From Microcoleus sp. FACHB-61 (GTDB taxonomy: Bacteria; Cyanobacteriota; Cyanobacteriia; Cyanobacteriales; Microcoleaceae), in NCBI GenBank assembly GCA_014695295.1, contig JACJNY010000025.1, positions 124,001-188,000 on the forward strand: a stretch of DNA of 64,000 nt, given 5' to 3'. Within the stretch, counting starts at the first letter, position 1, and each line of letters opens with the position of its first letter. The position numbers were made by a program, and so were the translations under genes. This document shows, one piece after another, positions 36,050 to 44,161 of this stretch. The notes below the pieces were generated by a model that was given only the letters and a program-made list of their open reading frames with translations, was not told the origin of the DNA and searched no databases.

Positions 36050-37219
36050 ATGTGCGCACGTCCTATATACCTCGACAACCACGCCACAACCCCCGTAGAC
36101 AAACGGGTACTTGATGCGATGATGCCGTATTTCACCGAACAGTTCGGCAACGCAGCCAGCATCAACCACGTCTACGGCTGGGAAGCAGAAGCAGCGGTAA
36201 AACAGTCACGACAAATCATAGCAGAAGCGATCAACGCCTCCCCAGAAGAAATTGTTTTTACCAGCGGCGCCAGCGAAGCAAATAACTTAGCGATCAAAGG
36301 TATCGCCGAAGCTTATTTCAGTAAAGGAAAGCACATTATCACAGTAAAAACCGAACACAATGCAATTCTCGACCCCTGTACCTATTTGCAAAAATTGGGG
36401 TTTGACATTACTGTTTTACCGGTGAAAAGCGACGGGCTGGTTGATATAGGCGATTTGATCAAAGCGATTCGGGCCGAGACAATTTTAGTTTCAGTGATGA
36501 CGGCTAACAACGAAATAGGCGTCATCCAGCCCATCGCAGAAATTGCAGCAATTTGTCGCGGAAATGACATTCTTTTCCACACAGATGCGGCACAGGCGAT
36601 CGGCAAAATTCCCCTCGACGTAGAGGAGATGAATATCGATCTAATGTCCTTGACAGCCCACAAAATTTACGGGCCAAAAGGCATCGGCGCCCTCTACGTC
36701 CGCCGCAACAAACCGAGAGTGCAGCTAGCGCCGCAAATGCACGGAGGAGGCCACGAACGGGGAATGCGATCGGGAACTCTCTATCCACCGCAAATTGTTG
36801 GGTTTGCCAAAGCAGTAGAATTGGCAATTGCAGAAATGCAGCCGGAAACAGAACGAGTGGTTAATTTGCGGCAGCGTTTGTGGGAAAATTTGAGCGAATT
36901 GGGCGATGTTTTTCTCAACGGTCACGCTACTAAGAGATTGCCGGGGAATCTCAATATTAGTGTAGGCGGGGTTGACGGTCAAGCGTTGATGTTGGGTTTG
37001 CAACCGGCGGCGGCAGTTTCTTCGGGATCTGCTTGCACTTCGGCGAAAATATCTCCATCTCATGTTTTAGCAGCGATCGGGCGATCGGACAAATTAGCTT
37101 ATGCTTCAATTCGGTTTGGTATTGGTCGGTTCAATACCGAAGCAGAAATAGATGCAGTTTCCCAACACGCGATCGCAACTATTACATCTCTCCGACAAGC
37201 TCAAAAAGTAATGAGTTAG
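36050..37219 (+). CDS. Cysteine desulfurase, IscS/NifS class I, 389 aa
   Basis: A PLP enzyme that takes sulfur from L-cysteine for Fe-S clusters and other thio-cofactors. The PLP-binding lysine is Lys205 in LTAHKIYGPKG. The catalytic Cys329 sits in SSGSACTSAKISPSHVL, the long flexible loop of class I enzymes. HNAI and TNNEIG-type motifs (TEHNAIL, TANNEIG) are intact. Full length. No iscU, nifU or fdx neighbour is present, so a housekeeping IscS role is more likely than a nif role, but this is inference. A hairpin terminator follows. Confidence 0.95.
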   Translation: MCARPIYLDNHATTPVDKRVLDAMMPYFTEQFGNAASINHVYGWEAEAAVKQSRQIIAEAINASPEEIVFTSGASEANNLAIKGIAEAYFSKGKHIITVKTEHNAILDPCTYLQKLGFDITVLPVKSDGLVDIGDLIKAIRAETILVSVMTANNEIGVIQPIAEIAAICRGNDILFHTDAAQAIGKIPLDVEEMNIDLMSLTAHKIYGPKGIGALYVRRNKPRVQLAPQMHGGGHERGMRSGTLYPPQIVGFAKAVELAIAEMQPETERVVNLRQRLWENLSELGDVFLNGHATKRLPGNLNISVGGVDGQALMLGLQPAAAVSSGSACTSAKISPSHVLAAIGRSDKLAYASIRFGIGRFNTEAEIDAVSQHAIATITSLRQAQKVMS

Positions 37220-37273
37220 GATTTAAGATTTTAGATTTTAGATGGGAGAATTGAAAATTAGGAAGTAGTTTTG

Positions 37274-37313
37274 AGTTTTGAGTTTTAAATGATTTAACTT
37301 AAAACTCAAAACT
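37274..37313 (+). terminator. Hairpin with T-rich tail after cysteine desulfurase
   Basis: AGTTTTGAGTTTTAA (37274-37288) pairs perfectly with 37299-37313 over a 10-nt loop, followed by TTTCCTCTTTTT. It may serve both convergent genes. The arms are A/T-rich and heptamer-like. Confidence 0.6.
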
Positions 37314-37353
37314 TTTCCTCTTTTTATCACCGAATATAATTGGTATCAACCCC

Positions 37354-38376
37354 TTACTTAGAACCAAACACCTCGCGCACCCGATAAATCGGTTTTCCCT
37401 GCGACTCGTGATAAGTCCGCATCATCACTTCCGCCAGCAAACCAAAACAAAATAACTGCACGCCAGTTAACAGCAAAACCACAGCCAAAATCAGCAAAGG
37501 ACGATTGCCAATACTTTGACCAAAAGCCAATTTCAGGAAAGTCAAATAAATCCCTAAAACCGTTCCCAACGTCATAGAACTCAGTCCCAAAAGCCCAAAA
37601 ACGTGCATCGGTCGAGTCAGGAACTTTTTCATAAAAGAAATAGTTAACAAATCCATCAACACCCGAAAAGTCCGCCAAATCCCGTACTTACTTTGACCGA
37701 AACGGCGCGCGTGATGTCGCACCGGAAGTTCTGCAATTCTCGCCCCTTCAATAAACGCCAACGCCGGCAAAAAGCGGTGCAATTCCCCGTAGAGATTCAA
37801 GTCGGCTACCAACTCGGATTTATAAGCTTTCAAAGAACAGCCGTAGTCGTGTAAAGTTACGCCGGTAACGCGACCAATTAACCAGTTCGCAATTTTAGAA
37901 GGAATCAACCGACTAATAGTATTATCCTGCCTATTTTTCCGCCAGCCACTCACTAAATCGTAGCCTTCATCTAACTTGGCCAACAACAGCGGAATATCAG
38001 CCGGGTCATTTTGCAAATCGCCGTCAAGGGTAACAATAGCACGGCCGCGAGCGCGATCGAAACCTGCCGACATGGCAGCAGTTTGCCCGTAATTGCGGCG
38101 CAAAATTACAGCACAAAGGTCATCGCGACTGCCGGCTAACTGCTGGAGAAGTTCAGCAGAACCGTCCTTAGAACCGTCATCTACACAAATAATTTGATAG
38201 CTGAGTCCAGATGGTTGGATAGAAGAGGCGATCGCCTCAATCAAATGAGGCAAACTTTCCACCTCATTATACACCGGCACCACCACCGAAACGTCGAGAA
38301 CAACCTCAGCGCCAGCCTGCTGTGCAGCCAATTTTTCCAAAAATAATGCAGCGTCCATTTCTTTGTTAGATAACAT
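37354..38376 (-). CDS. Family 2 glycosyltransferase, GtrB/DPM-like with two C-terminal TM helices, 340 aa
   Basis: The GT-A domain has VVVPVYNEVESL, VDDGSKDGS and the DxD-type TLDGDLQNDP. Further on are DYGCSLKAY and HHARRFGQSKYG. Two membrane helices follow (~250-275 and ~290-315). This class transfers sugars onto polyprenyl phosphate at the cytoplasmic face of the membrane for glycan assembly. ATG 38376 lies next to heptamer repeats; ATG 38358 (MDAALFLEKL) is an alternative start. Confidence 0.92.
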   Translation of the reverse strand: MLSNKEMDAALFLEKLAAQQAGAEVVLDVSVVVPVYNEVESLPHLIEAIASSIQPSGLSYQIICVDDGSKDGSAELLQQLAGSRDDLCAVILRRNYGQTAAMSAGFDRARGRAIVTLDGDLQNDPADIPLLLAKLDEGYDLVSGWRKNRQDNTISRLIPSKIANWLIGRVTGVTLHDYGCSLKAYKSELVADLNLYGELHRFLPALAFIEGARIAELPVRHHARRFGQSKYGIWRTFRVLMDLLTISFMKKFLTRPMHVFGLLGLSSMTLGTVLGIYLTFLKLAFGQSIGNRPLLILAVVLLLTGVQLFCFGLLAEVMMRTYHESQGKPIYRVREVFGSK

Positions 38377-38383
38377 CAGTAAT

Positions 38384-38452
38384 CATTAGTCATTGGTCAT
38401 TAGTCATTAGTCATTAGTTAACTGTCAACAGTCAACAGTCAACCGTCAACAA
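38384..38452. repeat. Two heptamer arrays
   Basis: TCATTAG-type units (38384-38419) run into GTCAACA-type units (38422-38452). They fill the gap between the NlpC/P60 gene stop and the glycosyltransferase start. Confidence 0.85.
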
Positions 38453-39184
38453 CTAATTAGGTTGATAACTTGCCACAACTTTACCATATCCCCGCAATTG
38501 CTGGTAATAAGCTTGACTGACTCGATCGCCATCCTCCGACAAAACATCGATACCGATACCGTTGCGACCTTGTGCTTGTCCCGAACTGTGAATGTAGCGA
38601 TTATCTCCGAGATACAATCCTACGTGAGTTGCTTTTTCCGGCGTACCAAAAAATACTAAATCCCCCGGTTCTAAAGCACTGATACTAATAGGTTTAGTAA
38701 AAGCTTCCTGCTGATAAGCATCTCTCGGCAACCAGATGCCGGCAGCCACAAAAGCAGCTTGCATCAAGCCCGAACAATCATAATTTGGCCCGACTGTACC
38801 GCCCCAAAGATAATAATTGGATTGGTGCATAGCCTCGCGAGCGAAAGTAATTACAAGTGGTAATTTTTCCTTGATTTCCGCCTCAGAAACCACCAGAGGA
38901 TGATACACTGTTTCTGCCACATCGAGCAACTCAACATCTCGAATATCCAGCCATCCCGGATAATCATCTTCGCACAGTCGCACCATCACAGCCGTTGTAT
39001 CCCCCTGAACAACCGAGTCTATGCCATTTCTCCCCCCCTTCATAAGCTGGGGGGGGTCAACTACTCGCAAATGTCGCCCCAGCGCTGCTTGAGTTGCCAA
39101 ACGATCGCACTTTGGGGAATCGTAAATATTTATGTGCGATCGGGCCCGGTACTCCACAACATCAGATAATTGATAATTGGCCAT
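38453..39184 (-). CDS. NlpC/P60 cell-wall cysteine peptidase with N-terminal SH3 domain, 243 aa
   Basis: SH3b-like region ~1-95 and NlpC/P60 domain ~100-243, with Cys137 (NYDCSGL), His187 (ATHVGLYL) and His199 (RYIHSSG). It resembles the crystallised Anabaena/Nostoc enzymes that cut between D-Glu and diaminopimelate in wall peptides. As I recall, their triad is Cys126/His176/His188, so each residue here is shifted by exactly 11. The extra residues fit a poly-C/poly-G hairpin segment (39031-39056) in the SH3 region encoding DPPQLMKGGRNG. No signal peptide is seen, as in those homologues, which suggests a role in muropeptide recycling. Confidence 0.93.
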   Translation of the reverse strand: MANYQLSDVVEYRARSHINIYDSPKCDRLATQAALGRHLRVVDPPQLMKGGRNGIDSVVQGDTTAVMVRLCEDDYPGWLDIRDVELLDVAETVYHPLVVSEAEIKEKLPLVITFAREAMHQSNYYLWGGTVGPNYDCSGLMQAAFVAAGIWLPRDAYQQEAFTKPISISALEPGDLVFFGTPEKATHVGLYLGDNRYIHSSGQAQGRNGIGIDVLSEDGDRVSQAYYQQLRGYGKVVASYQPN

Positions 39185-39292
39185 TGCTAATTGCTCATTG
39201 TTTGCTGTTAATTGTTCGCATTTATTGTTCGCATTTAACGATAGATTGCCATTAGCTGCTAGCCGTTAACCGTTAACCGTCAGCCATTAACC
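39185..39292. repeat. Repeat-filled divergent spacer
   Basis: TAATTGC/GTTCGCATTTA and GTTAACC-type units (to 39290) occupy the whole 108-bp region between the two divergent start codons. Confidence 0.65.
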
Positions 39293-40231
39293 ATGACATT
39301 TTTTCACAAAGACGAACAATTAGAAACCCTCGGCAGTAGCATTATAGACTCCACATTGTCAGAATTTACAGGATTAAGTGGCGATCGTACAGCCATTACC
39401 TGGATAGTCTACGATCCGCCGGTGCGAGTCAATACAGGCGGCGCCCTGAGTGCAGAAGAATTTTGGAAATATCAACCGCGAGGTTTTAGCAACCGAGCTT
39501 CCGAACGAATTTATCCAGCCAGCATCGTCAAATTATTCTACCTCGTTGCCATCTGGGAATGGGCGCAAAAAGGCATGATTCAAACATCGCCAGAATTAGA
39601 ACGCGCCGTCCGAGATATGATAGTTGATTCCAGCAACGACGCCACCAGTTTAGTAGTAGACGCCCTCACCGGCACCACCAGCGGCCCAGAATTATCACCA
39701 GGCCCCTTTGAAACTTGGAAACAGCAGCGAAACATCGTCAACCGTTACTTTCAATCATTGGATTGGCCGGAATTACAAAATATTAACGCCAATCAAAAAA
39801 CCTGGTGTGACGGCCCCTACGGTCGCGAGCGAGCATTTGTGGGAGAATTAATGGAAAATAGAAATATGCTGACCACAAATGCAGCGGCGCGTTTGCTGCA
39901 CAGTATAATCGGCGGCGTAGCTGTTTCTGCCAAAGCATCGCAAGAAATGATGGGTTTAATGAAACGCAGTTTAGACCCAGCAGAATTAGAGGCAGATCCC
40001 GAAAATCAAGTTACAGGTTTTTTAGGCGGCGGATTGCCAGAAGCAGCAAAATTGTGGTCAAAAGCGGGACTGACAAGTCAAGTGCGTCACGATGCCGCAT
40101 ACATTGAAGTACCGGGTTTGCGGCCGTATTTGTTGGTTGTATTTACCGAGGGGAAAGAGAATAGCAAGAATGAAGAAATTTTGCCGTTTGTATCTCGGCA
40201 AGTTGTCGAAGCGATGAAAGCGCTTAATTAG
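39293..40231 (+). CDS. Class A beta-lactamase-fold protein without signal peptide, 312 aa
   Basis: YPASIVKLF provides SxxK (Ser77), SSNDATS the SDN-like motif, and SKAGLTSQVRHDAAY the KTG-like box (Ala in the middle). The domain is homologous to that of the protein at 13495-14748, including a shared GFLGxxLP segment before the KxG box. No export signal or membrane helix is visible at the N-terminus, unusual for this fold. Either it acts in the cytoplasm, for instance on recycled muropeptides or non-wall esters, or export is by another route. The ATG directly follows a heptamer array and has no clear ribosome-binding site. Confidence 0.85.
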   Translation: MTFFHKDEQLETLGSSIIDSTLSEFTGLSGDRTAITWIVYDPPVRVNTGGALSAEEFWKYQPRGFSNRASERIYPASIVKLFYLVAIWEWAQKGMIQTSPELERAVRDMIVDSSNDATSLVVDALTGTTSGPELSPGPFETWKQQRNIVNRYFQSLDWPELQNINANQKTWCDGPYGRERAFVGELMENRNMLTTNAAARLLHSIIGGVAVSAKASQEMMGLMKRSLDPAELEADPENQVTGFLGGGLPEAAKLWSKAGLTSQVRHDAAYIEVPGLRPYLLVVFTEGKENSKNEEILPFVSRQVVEAMKALN

Positions 40232-40283
40232 ATTTAGTAGTTGATTATTGGGCTAGATTGATTTAAATAGAGTATTGAAACTC

Positions 40284-40497
40284 GTAGGGACACGGCAATG
40301 CCGTGTCCCTACATACATCTCGAATAGTACGTTTTAAACTTCAAGAGTTTTGTTTGACAGCCCGGTAGGGAAACGGCAATGCCGTGTCCATTGGTCTCAA
40401 CTTAACCCGAAATACCGCCAACGGTTTCAACCCCTGCCGGACTGAGGGTTTAAGGCGCTTGTTGACACATACGGACACGGCGTTGCCGTTTTCCTAC
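40284..40497. repeat. Cluster of three dispersed palindromes
   Basis: Copy 1 (40284-40312) is a perfect palindrome: GTAGGGACACGGCA, A, then the reverse complement. Copy 2 (40365-40389) is truncated. Copy 3 (40473-40497) is diverged. Copies 1 and 3 are both followed by ACATAxATCTCGAATAGxACG, so flanking DNA was duplicated with them. They lie between a plus-strand gene and tRNA-Ser. Confidence 0.8.
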
Positions 40498-40515
40498 ATA
40501 TATCTCGAATAGAAC

Positions 40516-40603
40516 GGAGAGGGAGGGATTTGAACCCTCGAAGGATGTTAACACCCTTAACAGATTAGCAATCTGCCGCTTTCGACCACTCAGCCACCTC
40601 TCC
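40516..40603 (-). tRNA. trnS: tRNA-Ser (anticodon GCT)
   Basis: An 88-nt type II tRNA on the minus strand. Acceptor stem GGAGAGG/CCTCTCC, anticodon loop TTGCTAA (anticodon GCT, reads AGC/AGU), a long variable arm and a T arm with GGTTCGAATCC. CCA is not encoded. Confidence 0.96.
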
Positions 40604-40619
40604 AAGATGACAGTAACTA

Positions 40620-40649
40620 ACTATAGCACACACATCTTCTTCTTGCCAA
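40620..40649 (-). promoter_or_regulatory. Probable promoter of tRNA-Ser
   Basis: On the minus strand TTGGCA (40649-40644), an 18-nt spacer and TATAGT (40625-40620). The inferred start is about 10 nt before the tRNA. Confidence 0.55.
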
Positions 40650-40756
40650 CCCCTAAATTAAAAATTCCTCAATCCCTTACTCTGTATACTTTCCGCCGAA
40701 GGCAAAAAGCAGAATTTCCCCAATCTCCCCCTCTCCCCCAACTCCAGACTCGAAAC

Positions 40757-41884
40757 CTATTCCCCAAAGCCCCTAGCCTTCAAGTGCTTTTCCCAACTAA
40801 AATTGGAACTCAAAAAGAACCTCTTAGTATACAAATACCCCAATCGGTACAGGTTAGCCTTGCGATCGGCATCGAGATTAAAGTCCGTCGTCGTCACCCC
40901 AGCTTCAGTCACATCAATATTAATCACCCTGCCCTTATCCATTTCTCGCTGGTGATAGCGGTCTCTTGCTTTCATCATCGTTCTGAACATCGCCGCCAGC
41001 ATCGACAGGGGAGTATCAATCTTAGCTTTAGTCTCAATTCCGGTATCGACTAATCGAAACCCAAAGGTAAACCAGCGCGGCGCCGCAGCAGTCGAACCGA
41101 CGGATTGTTTGTCATAAATCCACAGGGGGAAATTGCTCAGAATTCCGCCATCTACAATTAAGTCATCGCCCAGTTTTCCCGGTTCAAAAAATAGCGGAAT
41201 ACTCATCGACAACCGAACGGCTTCAGCAACGCTAAAATCTTCAGCGCTTTTGAGTCGCAACTGTTCGTACAAAGGATCGGAATCCGTCGAGTCGCGTCGG
41301 TGTAAATCGTCGGGCAGAACCAACATTTCACCGCGAGTGAGGTTGGATACTACTACTTTTAATTCCCGGTCTTTTACCAGTTGTTTGACATCGGCAAAAG
41401 TGTGCAAGTTACCTCGACCTAGCATTGCTTCCAGCCACTGCCGAAAAGGTTGCGCAGAATATTCTCCCATCTGACGGCTAACTGTTAGGAAAAGCAGAGT
41501 CCAAGCAGGAGATTGCAGGTCGTCTGCGGGGTCGCCGTTTAAAATTAGAGGACTGTTTTTTTGAGTTAAAAATATGCTGTAATCGAGCTGTCCTAAAATT
41601 TCCTCTAAATCATCTATTGACAAGTCGGTTGCCAATACTGCGGCAGTAATTGCACCTGCCGAAGTGCCTGCCAATTTTCGCCACTGGATGCCCAAATCGC
41701 TACAGCACCTGAGTGCTCCTAAAAACGCAACTCCGCGCACGCCGCCGCCTTCAAAAACGCCGTCGGCATAGATTTGACCGTTTTCATCGGGAGGTGGAAA
41801 TTTGCTGAGAATTGTTTGTTTCTCGGTTGCGGTGATTCTGACACCGGGTTCTTGCAAAATTTGCTGCGGATACCACTTGCTCAT
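40757..41884 (-). CDS. Patatin-like phospholipase, 375 aa
   Basis: It has the oxyanion hole GGGVRGVAFLGAL (residues ~47-57), the nucleophile Ser75 in GTSAG and the DGG dyad motif (LIVDGGILSNFP). This Ser-Asp lipid acyl hydrolase family includes phospholipases and esterases. It has no signal peptide. ATG 41884 (MSKWYPQQ) has GAGG upstream. The open frame upstream of it overlaps the mscS-like gene and is not conserved-looking. It is transcribed behind the MscS gene with a 47-bp gap, so the two may be cotranscribed, linking membrane tension and lipid turnover by inference only. Confidence 0.92.
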   Translation of the reverse strand: MSKWYPQQILQEPGVRITATEKQTILSKFPPPDENGQIYADGVFEGGGVRGVAFLGALRCCSDLGIQWRKLAGTSAGAITAAVLATDLSIDDLEEILGQLDYSIFLTQKNSPLILNGDPADDLQSPAWTLLFLTVSRQMGEYSAQPFRQWLEAMLGRGNLHTFADVKQLVKDRELKVVVSNLTRGEMLVLPDDLHRRDSTDSDPLYEQLRLKSAEDFSVAEAVRLSMSIPLFFEPGKLGDDLIVDGGILSNFPLWIYDKQSVGSTAAAPRWFTFGFRLVDTGIETKAKIDTPLSMLAAMFRTMMKARDRYHQREMDKGRVINIDVTEAGVTTTDFNLDADRKANLYRLGYLYTKRFFLSSNFSWEKHLKARGFGE

Positions 41885-41931
41885 AGGAAATACCTCGGCT
41901 CGATTTTTGATGTTTGATTTGAGATTTCTAT

Positions 41932-42780
41932 CTATTGTTCTCGATCGTTGTGGGCATTCATTGCTTCTTTGACGTGTTCTTGAACTTGCGATCGCACTTG
42001 TTCGTAGGCCACCGACGCGCACCAAGGTCGGAGAGATAAAATAGTTGTATCTGGAGTAATCTCGGCTACCAAACAAGTCGGGGGCGGGTTCTCCAGCACC
42101 AGCGGGTGAGAATGGGCAATTTCTAATAACTCAGCTACAGTTGGACGAATTGGCCGATCGCCAATATCAATCTTCAAGTCTACTCGCCTCGTTCCCATTG
42201 CCGTTGTATTTTTCAATGTACCGTTAAACAACTGATTGTTCGGGACAATAATTTTTATCCGATCGTCTGTGACCACGGTTGTGGAAAAAATCCCGATGCT
42301 GTCCACCACTCCCTTAACATCCCCAGCTTCGATCCCATCTCCGACTTCAAAGGGTCGCAAACTAATCAACATTACCCCAGCAGCAAAGTGCGACAAAGTA
42401 TTTTGCCACGCCAAACCGATCGCCAAACCCGCTGCGCCCACCACCGCAACCACGCTGGTAGTTTGAATTCCCAACTGACTCAAAGCGGCGACTACTCCCA
42501 CTACCAAAATCGTAATTTCAGCAGCTTGAACTAAGAATTTCCGCAGTGTGGCTTCGGTGCGACTCAGTGCTCGGCGAGTCACGCGACCCGCAATGCCGAT
42601 CGCAAATCGCGTAATTAACAAAATGCCGATCGCCCACAGCAGTTGAGGTACAATTTTAAACCCCAATTCTACGAGTCTTTTCGAGAATTCTTGGGCGAAT
42701 TGCAGAGCTTGAATTCTTTCTGTATCTAGCTGGGAATACAACGTTTGGGCTATTAGTAGAAAATTCACTATTGCTCTCAT
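41932..42780 (-). CDS. Small-conductance mechanosensitive channel (MscS family), 282 aa
   Basis: Three membrane helices (~45-65, ~85-105, ~110-135). The pore-lining TM3 carries VVGAAGLAIGLAWQNTLSHFAAG with Gly/Ala packing as in MscS. The beta domain has PFEVGDGIEAGDVKGVVDSIG and IIVPNNQLFNGTLKN. It releases osmolytes during hypo-osmotic shock. The length is close to the E. coli prototype. It is 30 bp downstream of the alanine racemase gene on the same strand, so an alr-mscS-patatin unit is likely. Confidence 0.94.
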   Translation of the reverse strand: MRAIVNFLLIAQTLYSQLDTERIQALQFAQEFSKRLVELGFKIVPQLLWAIGILLITRFAIGIAGRVTRRALSRTEATLRKFLVQAAEITILVVGVVAALSQLGIQTTSVVAVVGAAGLAIGLAWQNTLSHFAAGVMLISLRPFEVGDGIEAGDVKGVVDSIGIFSTTVVTDDRIKIIVPNNQLFNGTLKNTTAMGTRRVDLKIDIGDRPIRPTVAELLEIAHSHPLVLENPPPTCLVAEITPDTTILSLRPWCASVAYEQVRSQVQEHVKEAMNAHNDREQ

Positions 42781-42810
42781 GTTAACTTTAGCTGAGTAAT
42801 TAGTAAGTGT

Positions 42811-44028
42811 TTATTCAACAACAGAAGTTTTTCCCACTGCTACGCGGGGCAATCGGTGTTTAAAACCGCAGAGAATCTCCCACGAAATAGTTCCTAAAGT
42901 TACTGCCCAATCGTCAGCACTAATTTGATTTTCCCCATCTTTGCCCAACAGAGTCACCACTTCGCCAACTTCTAAATCTGGAATATCAGTTACATCCAGC
43001 ATTAACTGATCCATCGTCACGGCTCCCACTTGCCGCACGAATTGACCCCTGACTAAAACCTGCATTTTATTAGAAAGATTGCGCGGAATACCATCTGCAT
43101 AGCCGATACCAATTACGGCAATCTGTGTCGGGCGCTGAGCTATAAATTGATAGCCGTAACTGACTCCGGTTCCTGCTTCAAGTGTTTTCACCTGCGTTAC
43201 CCTAGCTTTTACCTGCATTGCGGGCTTCAAATTGGCGCTCGACTGCAAGTGAGGCGCTGGATAAAGACCGTAGGTAGCTAAACCGACTCGCACTAAATCG
43301 TAGTGCAAATCCGGGTTAGCGAGGGCGGCAGCAGAATTTGCCAAGTGGAGGCGAGGGGGGTTAATTCCTGCTATTTTAATTTGCTCGATCGCCCGTTTAA
43401 ACCGCTGGTGCTGCTCTCTCATAACTCCGGAATCGGGACTGTCTGCTGTCGCCAAGTGAGAGTAAATGCTGGCTAATTTTAAATTTGGCAACCGCTTGAC
43501 TAATTGCACAAATTCTGTTGCTTCCTGCCAGGGCGTACCCAAGCGAGACATTCCCGTATCCAAGTTAGCGTGAACTGGCAAAGATTGGTTAAGACCCGCG
43601 AGAACTTCCGAAAAAATTAGGGCTTGTTTGGCAGTACCAATAGTGGGCTGCAAGTGCCATTGGGCGATCGCTTTTACCTGTTCCGCTGTATGGGTTGCCC
43701 CCAACAGCAAAATCGGCGCTTCTATCCCAGCTTCTCGCAATTCTATTCCTTCGGGAATTGTCGCCACTCCCAGCCAACTAGCACCTGCTTGCAATGCTGT
43801 TTGACTGACTGCAACAGCACCGTGACCGTAAGCATCCGCTTTCACAACTGCCATCAGTTCTGTGTGGGGAGATAAGAGCTTTTTAAGCTGTTTTACATTG
43901 TGAGTTAAAGCTGCTAAATCGATTTCTACCCAAGCCCGCTGGCAAAGCCCCCCATAAGCCTCCCACAGCAAAGTCTGGCGGGATTCTTTTGTCGTTGATT
44001 CTGCGGCTGTTTGTTCCCAACTCAACAT
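42811..44028 (-). CDS. alr: Alanine racemase, 405 aa
   Basis: It makes D-alanine for peptidoglycan. The PLP lysine Lys63 is in AVVKADAYGHGA, and the catalytic tyrosine is in the C-terminal domain (GTGVSYGYQF). HANLDTGMSRLG and MDQLMLDVT are typical. An extra ~25-residue N-terminal segment precedes the conserved RAWVEIDLAALTHN. AGGAG is 10 nt before ATG. It fits the wall-metabolism theme of the window. Divergent from the peptidoglycan-binding/propeller gene. Confidence 0.96.
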   Translation of the reverse strand: MLSWEQTAAESTTKESRQTLLWEAYGGLCQRAWVEIDLAALTHNVKQLKKLLSPHTELMAVVKADAYGHGAVAVSQTALQAGASWLGVATIPEGIELREAGIEAPILLLGATHTAEQVKAIAQWHLQPTIGTAKQALIFSEVLAGLNQSLPVHANLDTGMSRLGTPWQEATEFVQLVKRLPNLKLASIYSHLATADSPDSGVMREQHQRFKRAIEQIKIAGINPPRLHLANSAAALANPDLHYDLVRVGLATYGLYPAPHLQSSANLKPAMQVKARVTQVKTLEAGTGVSYGYQFIAQRPTQIAVIGIGYADGIPRNLSNKMQVLVRGQFVRQVGAVTMDQLMLDVTDIPDLEVGEVVTLLGKDGENQISADDWAVTLGTISWEILCGFKHRLPRVAVGKTSVVE

Positions 44029-44161
44029 TGTCGATCGCTCCTACTTGCTTGCACCATTAAAAACTGCCCGGATATTTTACCCTAAGTTTGATTATAATAA
44101 TATTCTTTCTTTAACCAATGTTAACTGGTGTATCATAGCACCAAAAATACCCGGTAAAACT

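Noticed and set aside
41885-42076. Longer patatin with 64 extra residues
   Set aside because: The extension overlaps the 3' end of the MscS-family gene and lacks conserved sequence; ATG 41884 has GAGG upstream.
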